From positions 16,068,001 through 16,132,000 of the forward strand of contig NW_026622886.1 of the NCBI RefSeq assembly GCF_023065955.2: a stretch of 64,000 bases of DNA. Direction: 5' to 3'. The stretch comes from Ursus arctos. Lineage: Eukaryota; Chordata; Mammalia; Carnivora; Ursidae. This document shows positions 9,363 through 20,649 of this stretch, piece by piece. Numbering within the stretch: the first letter of the stretch is position 1; each line of letters starts with the position of its first letter. The position numbers and the translations under genes were made by a program. The notes under the pieces were generated by a model, which had not been told where the DNA came from, ran no database searches, and was given only the letters and a program-made list of their open reading frames with translations.

Positions 9363-10420
9363 ATCATGAACATGAAATGGATTTTACTGTTATTGATTTC
9401 AAGTTTATGTAAAGTCAGGGTTAAGATAATTAAAAAAAAATCTATCCCACAAAGTACATTCTCCTGTTTTGTGTAAAATTTCTGCTTCATCCCCAGAAAA
9501 GTTAAAAAATCCCGTAAGAATTTAATGGTGGTTGTGGACCTAATCCATGCCCTCTAATGAAATTATAATTTGGAGGGAAGCAATCCATTTAATTATCAGC
9601 TAAAACACGACAAAATTTAAGAGTGAAAGGAAGTGAGATTTAAAAACAAGGAAAAAAATAGTGTAAATGTTATTTTTTTGGCCTGAGTGCAGTTTCTTGC
9701 TTAAGCTCTTGTTGGATAAAGTGAAAGATATTTTTCTAAAATATCCAAAGCAGTGTTTAGTGATTTGGTCTTGGTACACATTTAAGAGGATAATTAGTGA
9801 AAACGAGGGGTTTAAAAGTGACTTATGCACTATCTCCACTAATTATTTTTAATAAGGAGTGATTTGCTATGCACAGTGCTATTTTTTCCTTCCCTTTGCA
9901 TGTCCAAAGCAGAAGCAATGATATGTGTGTGCTGAAGCATATCAAAGCTTGGCTGAACCTTCCTTAGCAGGTCTGGTGGTTTGATGTTAGTTCAAAGGAA
10001 ACCTCCAATCCCAAAGACTTTAAAATTTCTTTCTGCAAAATAAATTAAATGCAAAAAGCCAATATAAATCTCTCTGTGCCTCTGTATGTGAGTGATATAA
10101 CCAAGTTGTTTCTCTCCAAAGTGCTCTCTGGAAAGGCATGTTTTTTTTGTGTGTGTATGTGCATAGCATATATATGTATGGTGTTTGAAATACGATTCAG
10201 TCTTGGAAAGATGGAACAGGAGCACGGGGCTGCTGTTGAAGGCGGCTCTGCTCACCTTCCCTTGCCTGCCCAGGGCCGAGTGGCATGGGATGTCGAATGC
10301 ATGGATGTATGTGGCAACTTATTCTTCACACTGAGGCTTTCTGTAGCACACATGTGAGCATGCCAGCCACTCCCTTTCCCCTGAGTAAATAAAGAAAAAA
10401 TATCCTTCATTTGCCCTATT
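9363..10420. other. Unassigned noncoding sequence
   Basis: AT-rich, no gene. A short TG/TA-rich patch lies at 10146-10185. ORFs of 79-102 aa are composition noise on both strands. Confidence 0.5.
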
Positions 10421-10690
10421 AAGTCCTGCAGGGTCTAACTCCTTTGTCCCTTTCCAGCCCCAGTTGGTACCATCCTTGTTCTTGGGTTCCTTCAGCTTCT
10501 CCTACCACAAGGCCTTTGCACAACTATTCTCATCCTCATGGAATATACTACCCTACCCGCTCTGCAATGTGTAACCCCCTAGTATGGTTCAGGCCTCAGC
10601 TATCATCCCTGCTTTGCGCAGATCTTCCCTGATGTCCTTGTATAGTCCAAGCCTTCTAGTATGTGCTCCCATACCGCTCTGCACTTTTGA
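10420..10690 (+). mobile_element. L2 fragment
   Basis: 'cacaaggcctttgcacaact', 'catcctcatggaatatacta' and 'gatcttccctgatgtccttg' match the L2 3' region in plus orientation ('cagggcctttgcactt...tggaacgct...ccttccctgacc'). Confidence 0.75.
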
Positions 10691-10789
10691 TTTTATGATA
10701 TAATAAGAAATATATATTTGGTCTTTGTCCCAGGTTCCTGGTAAAGGCTCCTAAATCCCTTGGAATTTCTATGTGATAGAGCTAAGAGG

Positions 10790-11330
10790 GCATTAAAAAA
10801 AATTTATCATAAGCCCCTTTCAACTATCCTTGAGTTTATGCTAATGAGGTGACTCTTGGAGGATGGGGGCCTGTTGCTAGGGGAACCAACCATACGATTA
10901 GAGAGTTAGAATTTTCACCCCCCCTGCCCCAAGAGAGGCTGGAAGTTGAATTCAATCACCAATGGCCAATAACTTAGTCAGCCATGCCTAAACAATGGAA
11001 CCTCTGTAAACCCCTCAACAGTGGGGGGTTTGGAGAGCTTCTGGGGTGGTGATGCAGGTGCTGGGAGGGAGGTGCACTCAGGGAGGGCATGGGTGCTCTG
11101 TGCCCCTTCCCACATACTTGGCCCTCTTCCATTTGGCTGTTCCTGAACTGTTCCAGGCAGGGGAAACAGCTCAAGGCTAGAGTACCAACAGTGAAAATGC
11201 TGGCTTGATGGTGAAAACTCCCTAAACTGCCTGGAAGGGCTCAAGGTGACATTGCGAAGCAGGTGGCTTATTGATAGCGTCTCCTGTTGGCTCTTTGGTT
11301 CCTAATAATTTTTTCCCCAGCACTTCTGTA
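10790..11330 (+). repeat. Ancient interspersed repeat, probable LTR class
   Basis: 'gctaatgaggtgactcttgg', 'gttgctaggggaaccaacca', 'aatcaccaatggccaataac', 'gccatgcctaaacaatggaa' and 'ggctgttcctgaactgttcc' follow a phrase order I recognise from a dispersed mammalian repeat. I cannot name the family with certainty. Confidence 0.45.
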
Positions 11331-11354
11331 AACCTCTGCTGCCCATTCAATCAA

Positions 11355-11475
11355 CTTCATCATTCATTGGATATTTACTGGGCACCTACCCTGTCTCAGG
11401 GTGGCGATAGGCCCTGAAGATAGAGAGCTGCATAAATAAGACATGGTTTCTTCTTTGAAGTGCATTCAGCCTCTG
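11355..11475 (-). mobile_element. L2 fragment
   Basis: 'cattggatatttactgggca', 'cctaccctgtctcagggtgg' and 'gcataaataagacatggttt' are the L2 3' end in minus orientation. Confidence 0.65.
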
Positions 11476-11831
11476 GGCCTGCAAATCTCCAGGCATCTGA
11501 AACTTTACTTTTCTGTCCTTGTTAAAATGAATAATCCAGTGGTCGCCCACCTTCAGAGCTCAGCTGACCTGTTAACCAGGATCCTGAGAACATGCTAGTG
11601 ACTTAGTTGTGCTCTATAACCCTCTTAGCATGTGGTGGTTGTCGAATGAGCATGGCATACAGAAGGACATGCTACTGCAAGCCCAGGAAGAGGCCTGGCA
11701 GGGGAACCACAGTCTGGAGCTCTAGTCCTCATCCCTTAGACTCTTGACTGGCTCAAAGCACCCAGAGTGTGGATCCATCTTCCTGTGACAGGCACCCATG
11801 AACCAAGTCTGCAGAAAGTAATCAATGAAAT
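11476..11831. other. Unassigned noncoding sequence
   Basis: No gene or repeat family recognised. Confidence 0.5.
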
Positions 11832-12000
11832 TAAGGTTTTATTTATTTATTTGAGAGAGAGAGAGATAGAGGGAGAGAGAAAGGGAGAAGCAGACTCCCC
11901 ATTGAGCACGGAGCCCAATGCAGGGCTCCATTCTAGGACCCCAGGATCATGGCCTGAGCCAAAGGCAGATGCTTAACCAACTGAGCCACCCAGGTGCCCC
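11832..12000 (-). mobile_element. SINEC, older copy
   Basis: 'ggttttatttatttatttga', GA-rich run, 'agcagactccccattgagca', head complement 'gagccacccaggtgcccc'. No convincing TSD, consistent with an older copy. Confidence 0.93.
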
Positions 12001-12674
12001 TCCTTGTAATCTCTAGCAAGCATTGTAAATGTCAAGGAAATTGGCCACTTGATTCTAGGTGTGTCCTGACCCAGAACATTCTTTCCCTAAAGGTATGGGA
12101 AGGCAAAGAAGAATTTGCTGGGGAAATCTGGAATCAGTACTAGGGTGGTGAGCACTTCATGACTGGACATCTACTTTGTGCCCTTCCACATGAGAGAAAT
12201 ACTTGCTTTAGGCTTCCTTGGGTAGTGCCCATGTCCACCTTAGTGGCTCCTCTTTTCCATACTTCTGTGGTTGATCAATCCCATTTCTGGTTAAGTTTTT
12301 TGAATGTGTCAACAAAGGGATGACAAATATATGCTATCCTGCCATTATCTCCCTTCCTGAGTGTATGGCAGACATTACTAATTGGTCATGGCTGTCTTTC
12401 CCAATGGGCTCCGACAAAGCCTCAAAAATCCACCTCTACAGCACTCCAGGGGACCACTGTCAACTGACTGACATTGGCATGTAGGATGTCAGTGATTTCT
12501 ATCCTTGCATCATAAGTCAGGTCTGGTTAGAGTCTGTTCTCTCTTACTATGATTTGCAGACCTAGGATCTCTTTCATCTCAGAAGGGGATTCCTAGTTCT
12601 TGGTGGGGAGTATGGCCTCCTGACTGCCCTTCATGTACCACTTACATGACATACTTATATTTTCACTAGTACTT
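12001..12674. other. Unassigned noncoding sequence
   Basis: No gene. Parts read like a very old repeat but I cannot assign a family. Confidence 0.45.
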
Positions 12675-12800
12675 TCAATGTCCTCATTCGTTCATTTGTC
12701 CCATGAGTATTGATTGCGAGCTATTTAGTACCAGGCTGGGTCTCTCTGATCATCCCCACTCTCATGAGGCTTAGAGTTGAGTGGTCTGAACTTGGACTGG
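12675..12800 (-). mobile_element. L2 fragment
   Basis: 'ctcattcgttcatttgtccc', 'gagtattgattgcgagctat' and 'ccactctcatgaggcttaga' fit an L2 3' end in minus orientation. Confidence 0.55.
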
Positions 12801-13312
12801 TTTTGAAGAAGGGAATGTGAAACCTCTACTGCAGAGGCAAGACTCTTCCTCCGCAGGCCAGGTTCCCTGTTCCTGGCAGGGTCTGGCTTGTCCTTTGGGA
12901 CACTGACACCCAAACCAATGATGGCTTCATTTCTTTTAGATCTTTTATTTTAGCCTTTGGTTTGTGTTTCAGTAGGCCCATGCTTATTTACGAAATCATG
13001 CAGGGGTGCCTGAGCTTGGTTCCTGGAATACAAGGGACAAAGGTGTGTCAAAGGGACACTCATGGGGGACAATTATGTGTCCCTTGCCTTCCAAAGGCAA
13101 CAATGGAAACAAAGGAGTTTAAATATTCTCCCCATATCCCAGGAAATGTCCGTTGCACTGTAATAAGAAAGGGAGGAAATGATTCCACTCCAGAAGTAAA
13201 AAAGTGGTAGGACAATAAAAGGAAGATTGTTTGGAGGCAGCAAATAATCCATGAGCAGGAAGAGAGCCTGCTGGAAGGGAAGACTGGCTGAGTGGGTTAA
13301 AAATAGCAGCCG

Positions 13313-13331
13313 CCCCCCCCCCCCCCCCCCC
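13313..13331. repeat. Poly-C tract
   Basis: Nineteen consecutive C, flanked by CG on both sides, in an otherwise unremarkable stretch (13100-13450). Homopolymer length may be affected by sequencing or assembly. Confidence 0.95.
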
Positions 13332-13399
13332 GCCCCTCCACTGCTGAGTCCCTCCCACCGACCGCCTCCTCTCTGTGGATGAGACACATATGTTAAGGT

Positions 13400-13735
13400 T
13401 AATGGGTCAAGAAAGTTCTGCACAGGCAGCTTCACCTGCTGGTTGCTTGGAATTCTCACTGCGTGGTTTCTGCTTTCAGCGCCAGCTCTAATTCTGGGTT
13501 AGAAGCACCCGTTGCGTCCCGCGGGGAATGCCTGGCAACAGGCACGCGGGACACAGACGAAGGCAGCTGGACGCCAGTCTCCCAGTTTCCCTCCCTTCAT
13601 TTCCTCCTAGGAAAGTTTCTCCTTGAAAACGATGGGTATTTAGGAGTGGCCTACTTTAATATCAAGGAAGGAAGTAACAGAGAGAGGCGAAAGGGGGAAA
13701 AGGAAAAGAAGAGGCTCTATAGCCATTGGGAAGAA
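13400..13735. other. Unique sequence with a small CpG cluster
   Basis: About nine CpGs fall between 13459 and 13573 ('cccgcgggg', 'cacgcggga'), above the local background. The longest non-L1 frame of the window (13463-14032, 189 codons, plus) starts here, but its second half is a MIR and no protein family is recognisable, so I do not call a gene. Confidence 0.4.
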
Positions 13736-13960
13736 CCAGGGTCACGTGGTCAAGTGTGGGTCCCAATTCTGACCCTGGCAGTTACTAACTTGGAGTTGCG
13801 GGACAAGCCATTGAACCTCTCCAAGCTCCATCAAAGGGAGATCATTATCTCACTGATCTCATGGGGTTGTCCTAAAGGAGGCGAGAGATATAAACTCCTT
13901 GGCACAGAGCCCATGATGTGGAAAGGATTCAGAGACGGTAGCTCTGACAGTCGTGATGGT
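13735..13960 (+). repeat. MIR fragment
   Basis: 'ttctgaccctggcagttact', 'gggacaagccattgaacctc', 'gatctcatggggttgtccta' and 'ctccttggcacagagcc' run in the order of plus-orientation MIR. Confidence 0.7.
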
Positions 13961-14174
13961 CCCGCTGAAGCTTCTGCAACTGATACTGGTGATGCCACCA
14001 CCCAGCTCTCTGGGCTGCGCTTCTGCGGTTGATGTGGCTTCAGCAGGCTGGGCTCTGACATTCCTTTTGAGATTGTACGCTTTCATGATTAGAGGAAAGA
14101 GAAACCGTAGGCTTGATAATAAAAGACAAGCACAAGCGACATTTGTATAGTTCGTCAAGTTGAAAAGTCACTTT

Positions 14175-14325
14175 TACATACATTTTCATTAGAACCTTAT
14201 GGTGATACTGTGAATAGGGGTGATTTTCCCAATCTGGAGATCAAGAATCTGAGGTTCAGAAGAGTCCGTGATCTGCTCAAGGTCATGAGGTTAGCAGATA
14301 ACGCTGGACTGCGTGCAGGGTTCCC
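14175..14325 (-). repeat. MIR fragment
   Basis: 'tttcattagaaccttatggt', 'gatcaagaatctgaggttca', 'tgctcaaggtcatgaggtta' and 'gctggactgcgtgcagggtt' fit minus-orientation MIR. Confidence 0.7.
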
Positions 14326-14344
14326 AGGTGCATTCCCATTTGCG

Positions 14345-14608
14345 TCTGTTTCTGCTCATCCCTTCTCCTCTCCCAGGAATGTTCTTCCATCCAATATCTC
14401 CTTCCAGATTCTGTTAGTTCCTTTTTGTTCCTTCTGGAGCATGTGCTCTGACTATGCCACTGTCACAGCATTTATCTCCATGTGACCGTGTCTTCCCTGC
14501 ACTGAAAAGCACTTAGGACAGAAGCTACTTTTTATTTGTCTTTGTATTCCTAGTGACTATCACATCACCAAACACAGTAGATTGTCAATAAAATTTCAAC
14601 CATGAATG
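14345..14608 (+). mobile_element. L2 3' end
   Basis: 'aggaatgttcttccatccaa', 'cagcatttatctccatgtga', 'acttaggacagaagctactt' and 'gattgtcaataaaatttcaa' then 'catgaatgagg' fit a plus-orientation L2 3' end. Confidence 0.7.
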
Positions 14609-14679
14609 AGGATAAACGATGCACATTGATCATCACCCTGGTGGGGAAAGAGACATATTTGATGTAGTATAAAAATAGT

Positions 14680-15063
14680 GGAAAATTGATTTCACTTATA
14701 TATGGAATCTAAAAAACAAACGAACAAACAAACAGCCCGAGAAATGCACTTATAAATACAGAGAACAAACTGGTGGTTGCCGGTGAGCAGTGGGGTGATG
14801 GGTGAAGTAGGTGAAGGGGATAAAGAGGTACAAATGTCAGTTATAAAATAAGTAAGTCGTGGGGATGAAAAGTACAGTGTAGGGAAAGTAGTCAATAATA
14901 CTGTAATAACTTTGTATAGTGACAGATGGTAACCACACATTGTGGTGAGCATTTCATAATGTATTATTGTCAAATCACTATGTTGTACACCTGAAACTAA
15001 TATCATATTGTATGTCAACCATATTTCAATTAAAAAACCAAACCAAAACAAAAGATGAAACAA
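14680..15063 (+). mobile_element. Older L1 3' end
   Basis: 'tatatggaatctaaaaaaca', 'gaacaaactggtggttgccg', 'aataatactgtaataacttt', 'gtggtgagcatttcataatg' and 'ttgtacacctgaaactaata' then an A-rich tail. This is an L1MA/MB-type 3'UTR in plus orientation. The minus ORF 14692-15153 is its shadow. Confidence 0.88.
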
Positions 15064-15723
15064 AAAAAAATTGGAGAAGCGATCTATTTTATAATGGCTC
15101 ACATGAATCACTATTTTTTTAAAAGACCTCTGTCTTTGGAATTTATATAACATTTATTGAAACCCATTAAAAATGACAATATACCTTCTTGGAAATTTTG
15201 ATTGGTCAGTATTTCAAGGTGGCATTCAGAGTCATGATTACATCTGAAGGGCTAAATTTGATGAATATCATTCAGCTTCAAATATACCACAAACAGACCA
15301 GCATGAAGTGATGTGTTATGAGTGACGTGTTCAATAGAGACCTTACTCCTTTGAAGACCTGTTTTTATTTCTTTCTCATCCTAGGCTTATGGGTCATTTA
15401 TTTTATTCCCCAAAGGTTCAGTCTGATGGTTGTTTTAGGCTACTTTGATAGGATTTTAAATGTCATGGCTCTGTGTAGGGGGAGGCAATTCAAGGTTAGT
15501 GAGAACCCAGACCACACTGAGCGTAAATCTGGCTCTTTGGATTGACAGCCATGGGTGACAGAGACTGAAGATTCTTGCGCACAAACAATGGAGGTGGTTT
15601 GACCTTTACTAGGAAGGAGATGAGCTGACTCATCCTGAGCCAGGTGGAGCTCTGCTGGGATTAAAGTTTCAGGAAGATCAATTTGAGAGCTGGAAGGGAC
15701 CTTGAGGGGGGTCTCTTCTATGT
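15064..15723. other. Unassigned noncoding sequence
   Basis: No gene or repeat family recognised. Confidence 0.45.
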
Positions 15724-15812
15724 AGATGTGTGTATGTATGTGCATGTCTGTACATATATGTATGCATGTGCATGTATGTGTGTACCTATGTATGTGTGTG
15801 TATGTGTGTATT
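15724..15812. repeat. TG/TATG microsatellite
   Basis: Imperfect tgta/tgtg array ('tgtgtatgtatgtgcatg...'). It yields cysteine/valine/tyrosine-rich spurious frames on the plus strand and histidine/threonine-rich ones on the minus. Confidence 0.95.
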
Positions 15813-15861
15813 TCTGTATTCACGCCCACTGCTTAAAGCAGTGGATGTGCTGAGATATATC

Positions 15862-16234
15862 TGCTGTGGACTGAATGTTTGTGTCCCCCCCCCCCCAAAT
15901 TCACATGTTGAAGTGCTAACCCTCAGTGTGACGGTATTTGGAGGTGGGACCTTTGGGAGATAATTAGGTTTCGATGAAGTCATGAGGGTGGAGTTCCCAT
16001 GATAGGATTAGTGTCCTTGTAAGAAGAGGAAGACACCAGAGCTGTCTTTCTGCCATGTGAGGACACAGCAAGAAGACAGCTGTCTGCAAACCAGGAAGCA
16101 GGCTCTTACCAGACACTGCGTCAGAGGGCACCTGGATCTTGGATTTCCCAGCCTCTAGAACTGTGGGAAATAAATGTCCGCTGTTTAAATACCCAGTCTG
16201 TGGTGTTTCGTTATAGCGGCCTGAGCTAAGATAA
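15862..16234 (+). mobile_element. MaLR solo LTR (MST/MLT1-like)
   Basis: 'tgctgtggactgaatgtttg', C-run, 'aaattcacatgttgaagtgc', 'tatttggaggtgggaccttt', 'gccatgtgaggacacagcaa', 'cagcctctagaactgtggga' with the AATAAA at about 16170, and 'gtttcgttatagcggcctga'. This is the ERVL-MaLR LTR phrase order. No internal region follows, so it is a solo LTR. Confidence 0.88.
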
Positions 16235-16544
16235 TCCTCAAGGGGCTTGGCAAGATCCTGAAAGTGTCTGCAAAATGTGTGCGTGTGTGTAATTTCTGCC
16301 ATCTTCCCAAAAAAGGTCTCTGAGAGGTAGTTTATTTCTTCTCAATTCTGCATTTGCTGTTGAGAAGAAAGGAATTTTCATTCTCCCCCGCGACAGGGAA
16401 GGATGGGAAGACCATTTCTGCTTTCATGCTCTCAGCAACCTGGCTCACTCTTCCCCTAGAGTGACTTCTCTGGATGGGGAGTCTGAGTGTTCTCCTCTAA
16501 GAGCCTCCTGGGCCTCTCCTGATGGAGTCTACCTGCCACAGAGG
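16235..16544. other. Unassigned noncoding sequence
   Basis: No gene or repeat family recognised. Confidence 0.45.
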
Positions 16545-16723
16545 CAGGGCCAGCTTCATGGGTGTGCAACCTATGCAGTTGTAGGGGTCTGTGTGCTTAG
16601 TAGGGTCCTGTACTTGGTTTAACGTTCTGCTGTTGCCATTTTGAAGTTATTAATACTTTTTGAACAAGGGGCTCTGCATTTTCGTTTTGTACTGATCCTT
16701 GCAAATTACGTAGCTGGTTTTGG
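16545..16723 (+). mobile_element. hAT-type nonautonomous DNA transposon fossil
   Basis: Starts 'cagggccagcttcatgggtg' and ends near 'gtagctggttttgg', a degraded terminal inverted repeat of the 'cagggccggctt' class. The interior 'gcaacctatgcagttgtagg' fits the same family. The name is not asserted. Confidence 0.55.
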
Positions 16724-16904
16724 ATAGGAGGCATATTATCATCTGCTGTTCATTAAGGGAAGGTTCTGTCCTTGCAAGGAGAGGCCTGTAGTTTTGGAGG
16801 GTAAGTTTCAATTTAGAAGCGATGTTTTAGGAAGCCCGTTTGGCCACGGAACCAAGGCTTATTCTCCAACCAGCTTCACTGGCATGTTCAGGTGTTGGAG
16901 GGGC

Positions 16905-17100
16905 AGTGTTGCGTGACGGTTACCAGTGTGGGCCCTGGCACCGCTGCTGGGTGTAAAGCCTGGTTCTGCCACTTACAACTGACATGACCATGGGCAAATG
17001 ATTCAACCTCATGTCTCTCCATTTCCTATCTTGTAACATTATCAGATGACTTCACACATCTACGTACTCCTGGTTCCTAGAACACAGTAAGTGTTAATGT
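16905..17100 (+). repeat. MIR
   Basis: 'agtgtgggccctggcaccgc', 'ggttctgccacttacaactg', 'catgggcaaatgattcaacc' and 'agaacacagtaagtgttaat' run as plus-orientation MIR. Confidence 0.78.
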
Positions 17101-17403
17101 GTGCTTTATATCTCGATTTCCATGACTCCTGTACCTTATTTCTCACTCGATTTGGAATTTGGAAGGGGAAGACAGGGCATTATTTATTGGGTTCTCTAAA
17201 ACCCACATCTCAAAGGTTAAGAATCATTGGTACATTTTACTAGAAGGATCTTTCCCTGCCCTCAAGGAGCTTGTAAATTCATAGCCTGAAAACTGACACT
17301 ACAAGGTAAAAGGGGTAAGAGCTTTACTAAGGGTTAAAAATGGAACAGTCTACAGTTAGCTGGTGACAGATGAATCCCTCTTATTTTTTAAAGAAGGCTT
17401 TTT

Positions 17404-17587
17404 GGGGCGCTGGGTGGCTCAGTTGGTTAAGCGGCTACCTTCGGCTCAGGTCATGATCCCAGGGTCCTGGGATCGAGTCCCTCACTGGGTTCCCTGCTCA
17501 GTGGGCAGCCTGCTTCTCCCTCTCCGTTGCTTGTGCTCTCTCTCACGAGTGCTGTCTCTCAAATAAATAAATAAAATATTAAAAAAA
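17404..17587 (+). mobile_element. SINEC
   Basis: Head 'ggggcgctgggtggctcagt' (one C lost), A-rich tail. TSD aagaaggct at 17391-17399 and about 17589-17597. Confidence 0.94.
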
Positions 17588-17920
17588 AAGAAGGCTCTTT
17601 AATATCCTTTAAGTGCACCAAAGATGGGTATTTTTCCTTCCCTAGACAGTAGCCACAAGCCTGTCAGTTGACATGCATTTATAAGAGATTTGGTTTTCAA
17701 CTCAATAAATCAGGTCCCGTGCAGTATTCGGGTAGAGCTACGAGTCTCTATGTCTGGCTTCCTAGTTCTCTAGAATCATCTTGATTGTTCTCTGAACTCT
17801 AAGGGGGATGAATTATGCTTTCACTTTATTCCTGACTTCCGCAAGATTACAGGCTAGTGAGACAATCAGAATGTAGACAGTCAGTGATAAGGCAGGGTGT
17901 GCAAGGGGGTAGAAGGAGTA

Positions 17921-18255
17921 TCTTACTCAGTTTGGACTACTGTAGAAATTACCATAGACCAGGTGGCTTAAATGACAATTTATTTCTCACAGTTCCGGAA
18001 GTGGGAAGTCCAAGGTCAAGGTGCCTGCACGGTCAGCTTCTGGTGAGAGCCTTCTTCCTGGTGCTCAGATAGCTGTCTTTTTGCTGTGTCCTCACAGCTT
18101 GCTGGGCCCTAATTAACAATCTGGCCTCTAAGGACACTAATCCCATAAATGAGTGCTCCATCCTCATAACCTAGTCACTTCACAAAGGCCCCACCTCCTA
18201 ATACCATCACACTGTGATTAGTTTCAGTACATGAATTTGGGGCGACAGAAACATC
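17921..18255 (-). mobile_element. MaLR LTR
   Basis: 'tttggactactgtagaaatt', 'tttctcacagttccggaagt', 'gaagtccaaggtcaaggtgc', 'ttttgctgtgtcctcacagc' and 'ccccacctcctaataccatc' are the reverse complement of an ERVL-MaLR LTR. Confidence 0.85.
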
Positions 18256-19044
18256 GCAGGAAGGAGGGGTACTTTGGCTTATCTAGGGGACCAGCTGGAA
18301 GAGCTTCCGGGGGGTTAGCCCTGAACTCTCTTGAAGTAAGAGTAAAACTTTCATGGCTGACAGAGGGATGTGTACATGTGTGTGTCATGAATCTTTTAAG
18401 AAAAGTAAGATGAAAGTAAAAATATCAATATACAGATACAGCTCACTCTCATGGTGGTCATTGCTTCCATTTTGGATGTGTTGGTGCTGAAAAGGAAAAT
18501 CTTAATTTACAGACTCTTCCCCAGAAAGACTCCCCTGCTCCTCTTTTCTCCCCAGAATGCCCTTGTGCTTCTTAAAAATTATCATCATTTGTGATTCATA
18601 TCTGGTTTAACAAAATTTCTTTTTGGGAGTTTGTCACTAGTAAATACTTTTCTAGATGGCCACAATGAGATGAAGTTTTGAAAAGCTTCAAAGGGCTTTT
18701 GAAGGGCTCTTTCTGTGTGCAGATGCCATAAGGGGGAGTGCCTTAGGAAGGGTGGCTCAGCAGAGCCAGCTGGGTCAGTGGGACGCGGAGAGGCCTAGCG
18801 TGAGCGGGAGGTGCCTCCCCCCTAGAGCCTCCATGAGAGGAAGCTCGTAGCTTCCAAAACGCTTGCTTCTGTGGGCAGACTAGAAGGCAAAGATGAAACG
18901 GCTCAAAATAAGTCCCAGATGAGAGCCTAGAACAATATCTCTGTCGAAACCGTGGATCCAGGAGTGAAATTTGTGAGGGGCCCTACCGTACCCCACCTGC
19001 AGGAACTTTTCTGGGTGTGAAGGTGGTGGGATCTAGTGGAGTGT
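18256..19044. other. Unassigned noncoding sequence
   Basis: No gene. GC content rises at 18770-18850 with a few CpGs ('ggacgcggag', 'gcgtgagcggg'). Confidence 0.45.
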
Positions 19045-19130
19045 CAGCTTCCTCATCTGTAAAATGGCGCCCTTAGTAATCCCGCAGTGGTCATTTGTAA
19101 ACCGTAAAGCGCTTCAGGCATTATTATTCC
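19045..19130 (+). repeat. MIR fragment
   Basis: 'cttcctcatctgtaaaatgg' and 'ccgtaaagcgcttcaggcat' are MIR 3' phrases. Confidence 0.7.
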
Positions 19131-19219
19131 ACGTCCTAGAGCACGTTTAGAAGCTACCTCAAAACAGAAACCAGACCAAATTAAAGAAAGACAAAGCGAA
19201 GGAAAAAGTGGGGGATCTT

Positions 19220-19586
19220 TTTGAAGCTGTTATAACAAAAATACCATAGGGTAGGGGGCTTAAACAGTAGAAACGTGTTTCTCATAGTTCTGGACGTTGG
19301 AAGTCCAAGATCAGGGTGCCCGATGATTCAGTTCCTGGTGGGGACCTTCTCCTAGGTTTGCAGATGGCCACCGTCTTGGTGTGTCCTTACATGGTGCAGG
19401 CAGTGAGAGAGAGAGAGAGAGGTGGAGCTAATTTCTCTTCTTATAAGGGCACTAATCTCGTTCATGAAGTCTCTACCCTCATAACCGAATCACCTCTCAG
19501 AGGCCCCATCTCCAAACATCATCACATTGGGAAACAGTGTTTCAGCATACACATTTTGGGAATACACAAATATTCAGTCCATAGCA
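19220..19586 (-). mobile_element. MaLR LTR
   Basis: 'gctgttataacaaaaatacc', 'gttctggacgttggaagtcc', 'gatggccaccgtcttggtgt', 'aggccccatctccaaacatc' and 'ttcagtccatagca' are minus-orientation MaLR LTR. A GA run at 19405-19421 lies inside. Confidence 0.85.
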
Positions 19587-19589
19587 TGA

Positions 19590-20044
19590 GGACTTGGAGA
19601 TCTTGTAACTGTTATTACCCCAAGTGCCCCAAAGCCTCAGGATAATGGTAGAAGCTCTGTTCAAGAGGCCCTGCCAAACCAGACAAAAGAAGGTTTCTGC
19701 CAAAATTCATATCAACACTACAGTAATGATGCCTTCCTTCCTGGCTCCTCCCTTATCTAGTATGTGATGGGCATGGTCTAGGCACATAGGCTCGAAAGCC
19801 GCCTCTGAAAATTCACAGCCCACAGGGGACAGAGGCCTTTAATCCCACTCTCACTACGTAACGTGGAAGTAGCTAGAATGGGAGTAGGCTGTCAGGTGCA
19901 GTTAAACATTGAGGAGGGAGCTCCTGAGATGTGTGAGGGCAGTTAGGAAAACTGACTTCCATTCTGACCTGTTTTCTAAGGGTGTGAGTTTGTGTTTTGT
20001 TTGTATACGAATATTCCTTTAATTATTTACTGAATATTTATTTG
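19590..20044. other. Unassigned noncoding sequence
   Basis: No gene or repeat family recognised. Confidence 0.45.
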
Positions 20045-20059
20045 AAAAGTGTCAGAAAC

Positions 20060-20256
20060 GGGGGCGCCTGGGTGGCTCAGTCGTTGAGTGTCTGCCTTCG
20101 GCTCAGGGCGTGATCCCGGTGCACTGGGATCCAGTCCCACATCAGGCTCCTCCGCTGGGAGCCTGCTTCTTCCTCTCCCACTCCCCCTGTTTGTGTTCCC
20201 TCTCTCTCTGGCTGTCTCTCTGTCAAATAAATGAATAAAATCTTAAAAAAAAAAAA
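20060..20256 (+). mobile_element. SINEC, young subfamily
   Basis: Head 'gggggcgcctgggtggctca', body with 'ggcgtgatcccggtgcactg', poly-A. Perfect TSD aaagtgtcagaaac at 20046-20059 and 20257-20270. Confidence 0.96.
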
Positions 20257-20539
20257 AAAGTGTCAGAAACAGGATTTCTAGTGTCGTCCTGGTAGACCAC
20301 CTCTGATGATCATTTGAACTGAGGCCTAACTTCTTAAGATCTTTTCTGGCAAAACTCTGCTTTTCTTTGATACCAGTTGCAGGAGGATATTTCCCTTTGG
20401 TCTAAAATACACTGTACTTTCCTTGATTCAGGAATAGGTCATCAAACCCTGGTTATCATCCCTATGTAACCCTATCCATTTTATGCTCATCCACTTCACT
20501 TCACTTTACTCCAATCCAACTTAATTTAATTCAATACAA

Positions 20540-20625
20540 TTTAGTTGAAAACATTTGGGAGCTTTTACCAGGCGCTGGGGATCCAAGGCACCGGCTACTG
20601 TGTGCTTCCTGGTCCTTACAGTGTA
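20540..20625 (-). mobile_element. Possible L2 remnant
   Basis: 'ggagcttttaccaggcgctg' and 'gatccaaggcaccggctac' loosely fit the L2 3' region in minus orientation. Confidence 0.35.
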
Positions 20626-20630
20626 CCGGG

Positions 20631-20649
20631 TGGCCACTAGATGGCAGTG
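20631..20649 (+). promoter_or_regulatory. CTCF-type motif
   Basis: tggccactagatggcagtg fits every position of the vertebrate CTCF core consensus as I recall it (YGRCCASYAGRKGGCRSYV), in forward orientation. It lies just right of a probable L2 remnant and left of a GC-rich stretch (20860-21170). CTCF bound here would set loop or domain structure; occupancy is inference. Confidence 0.6.
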
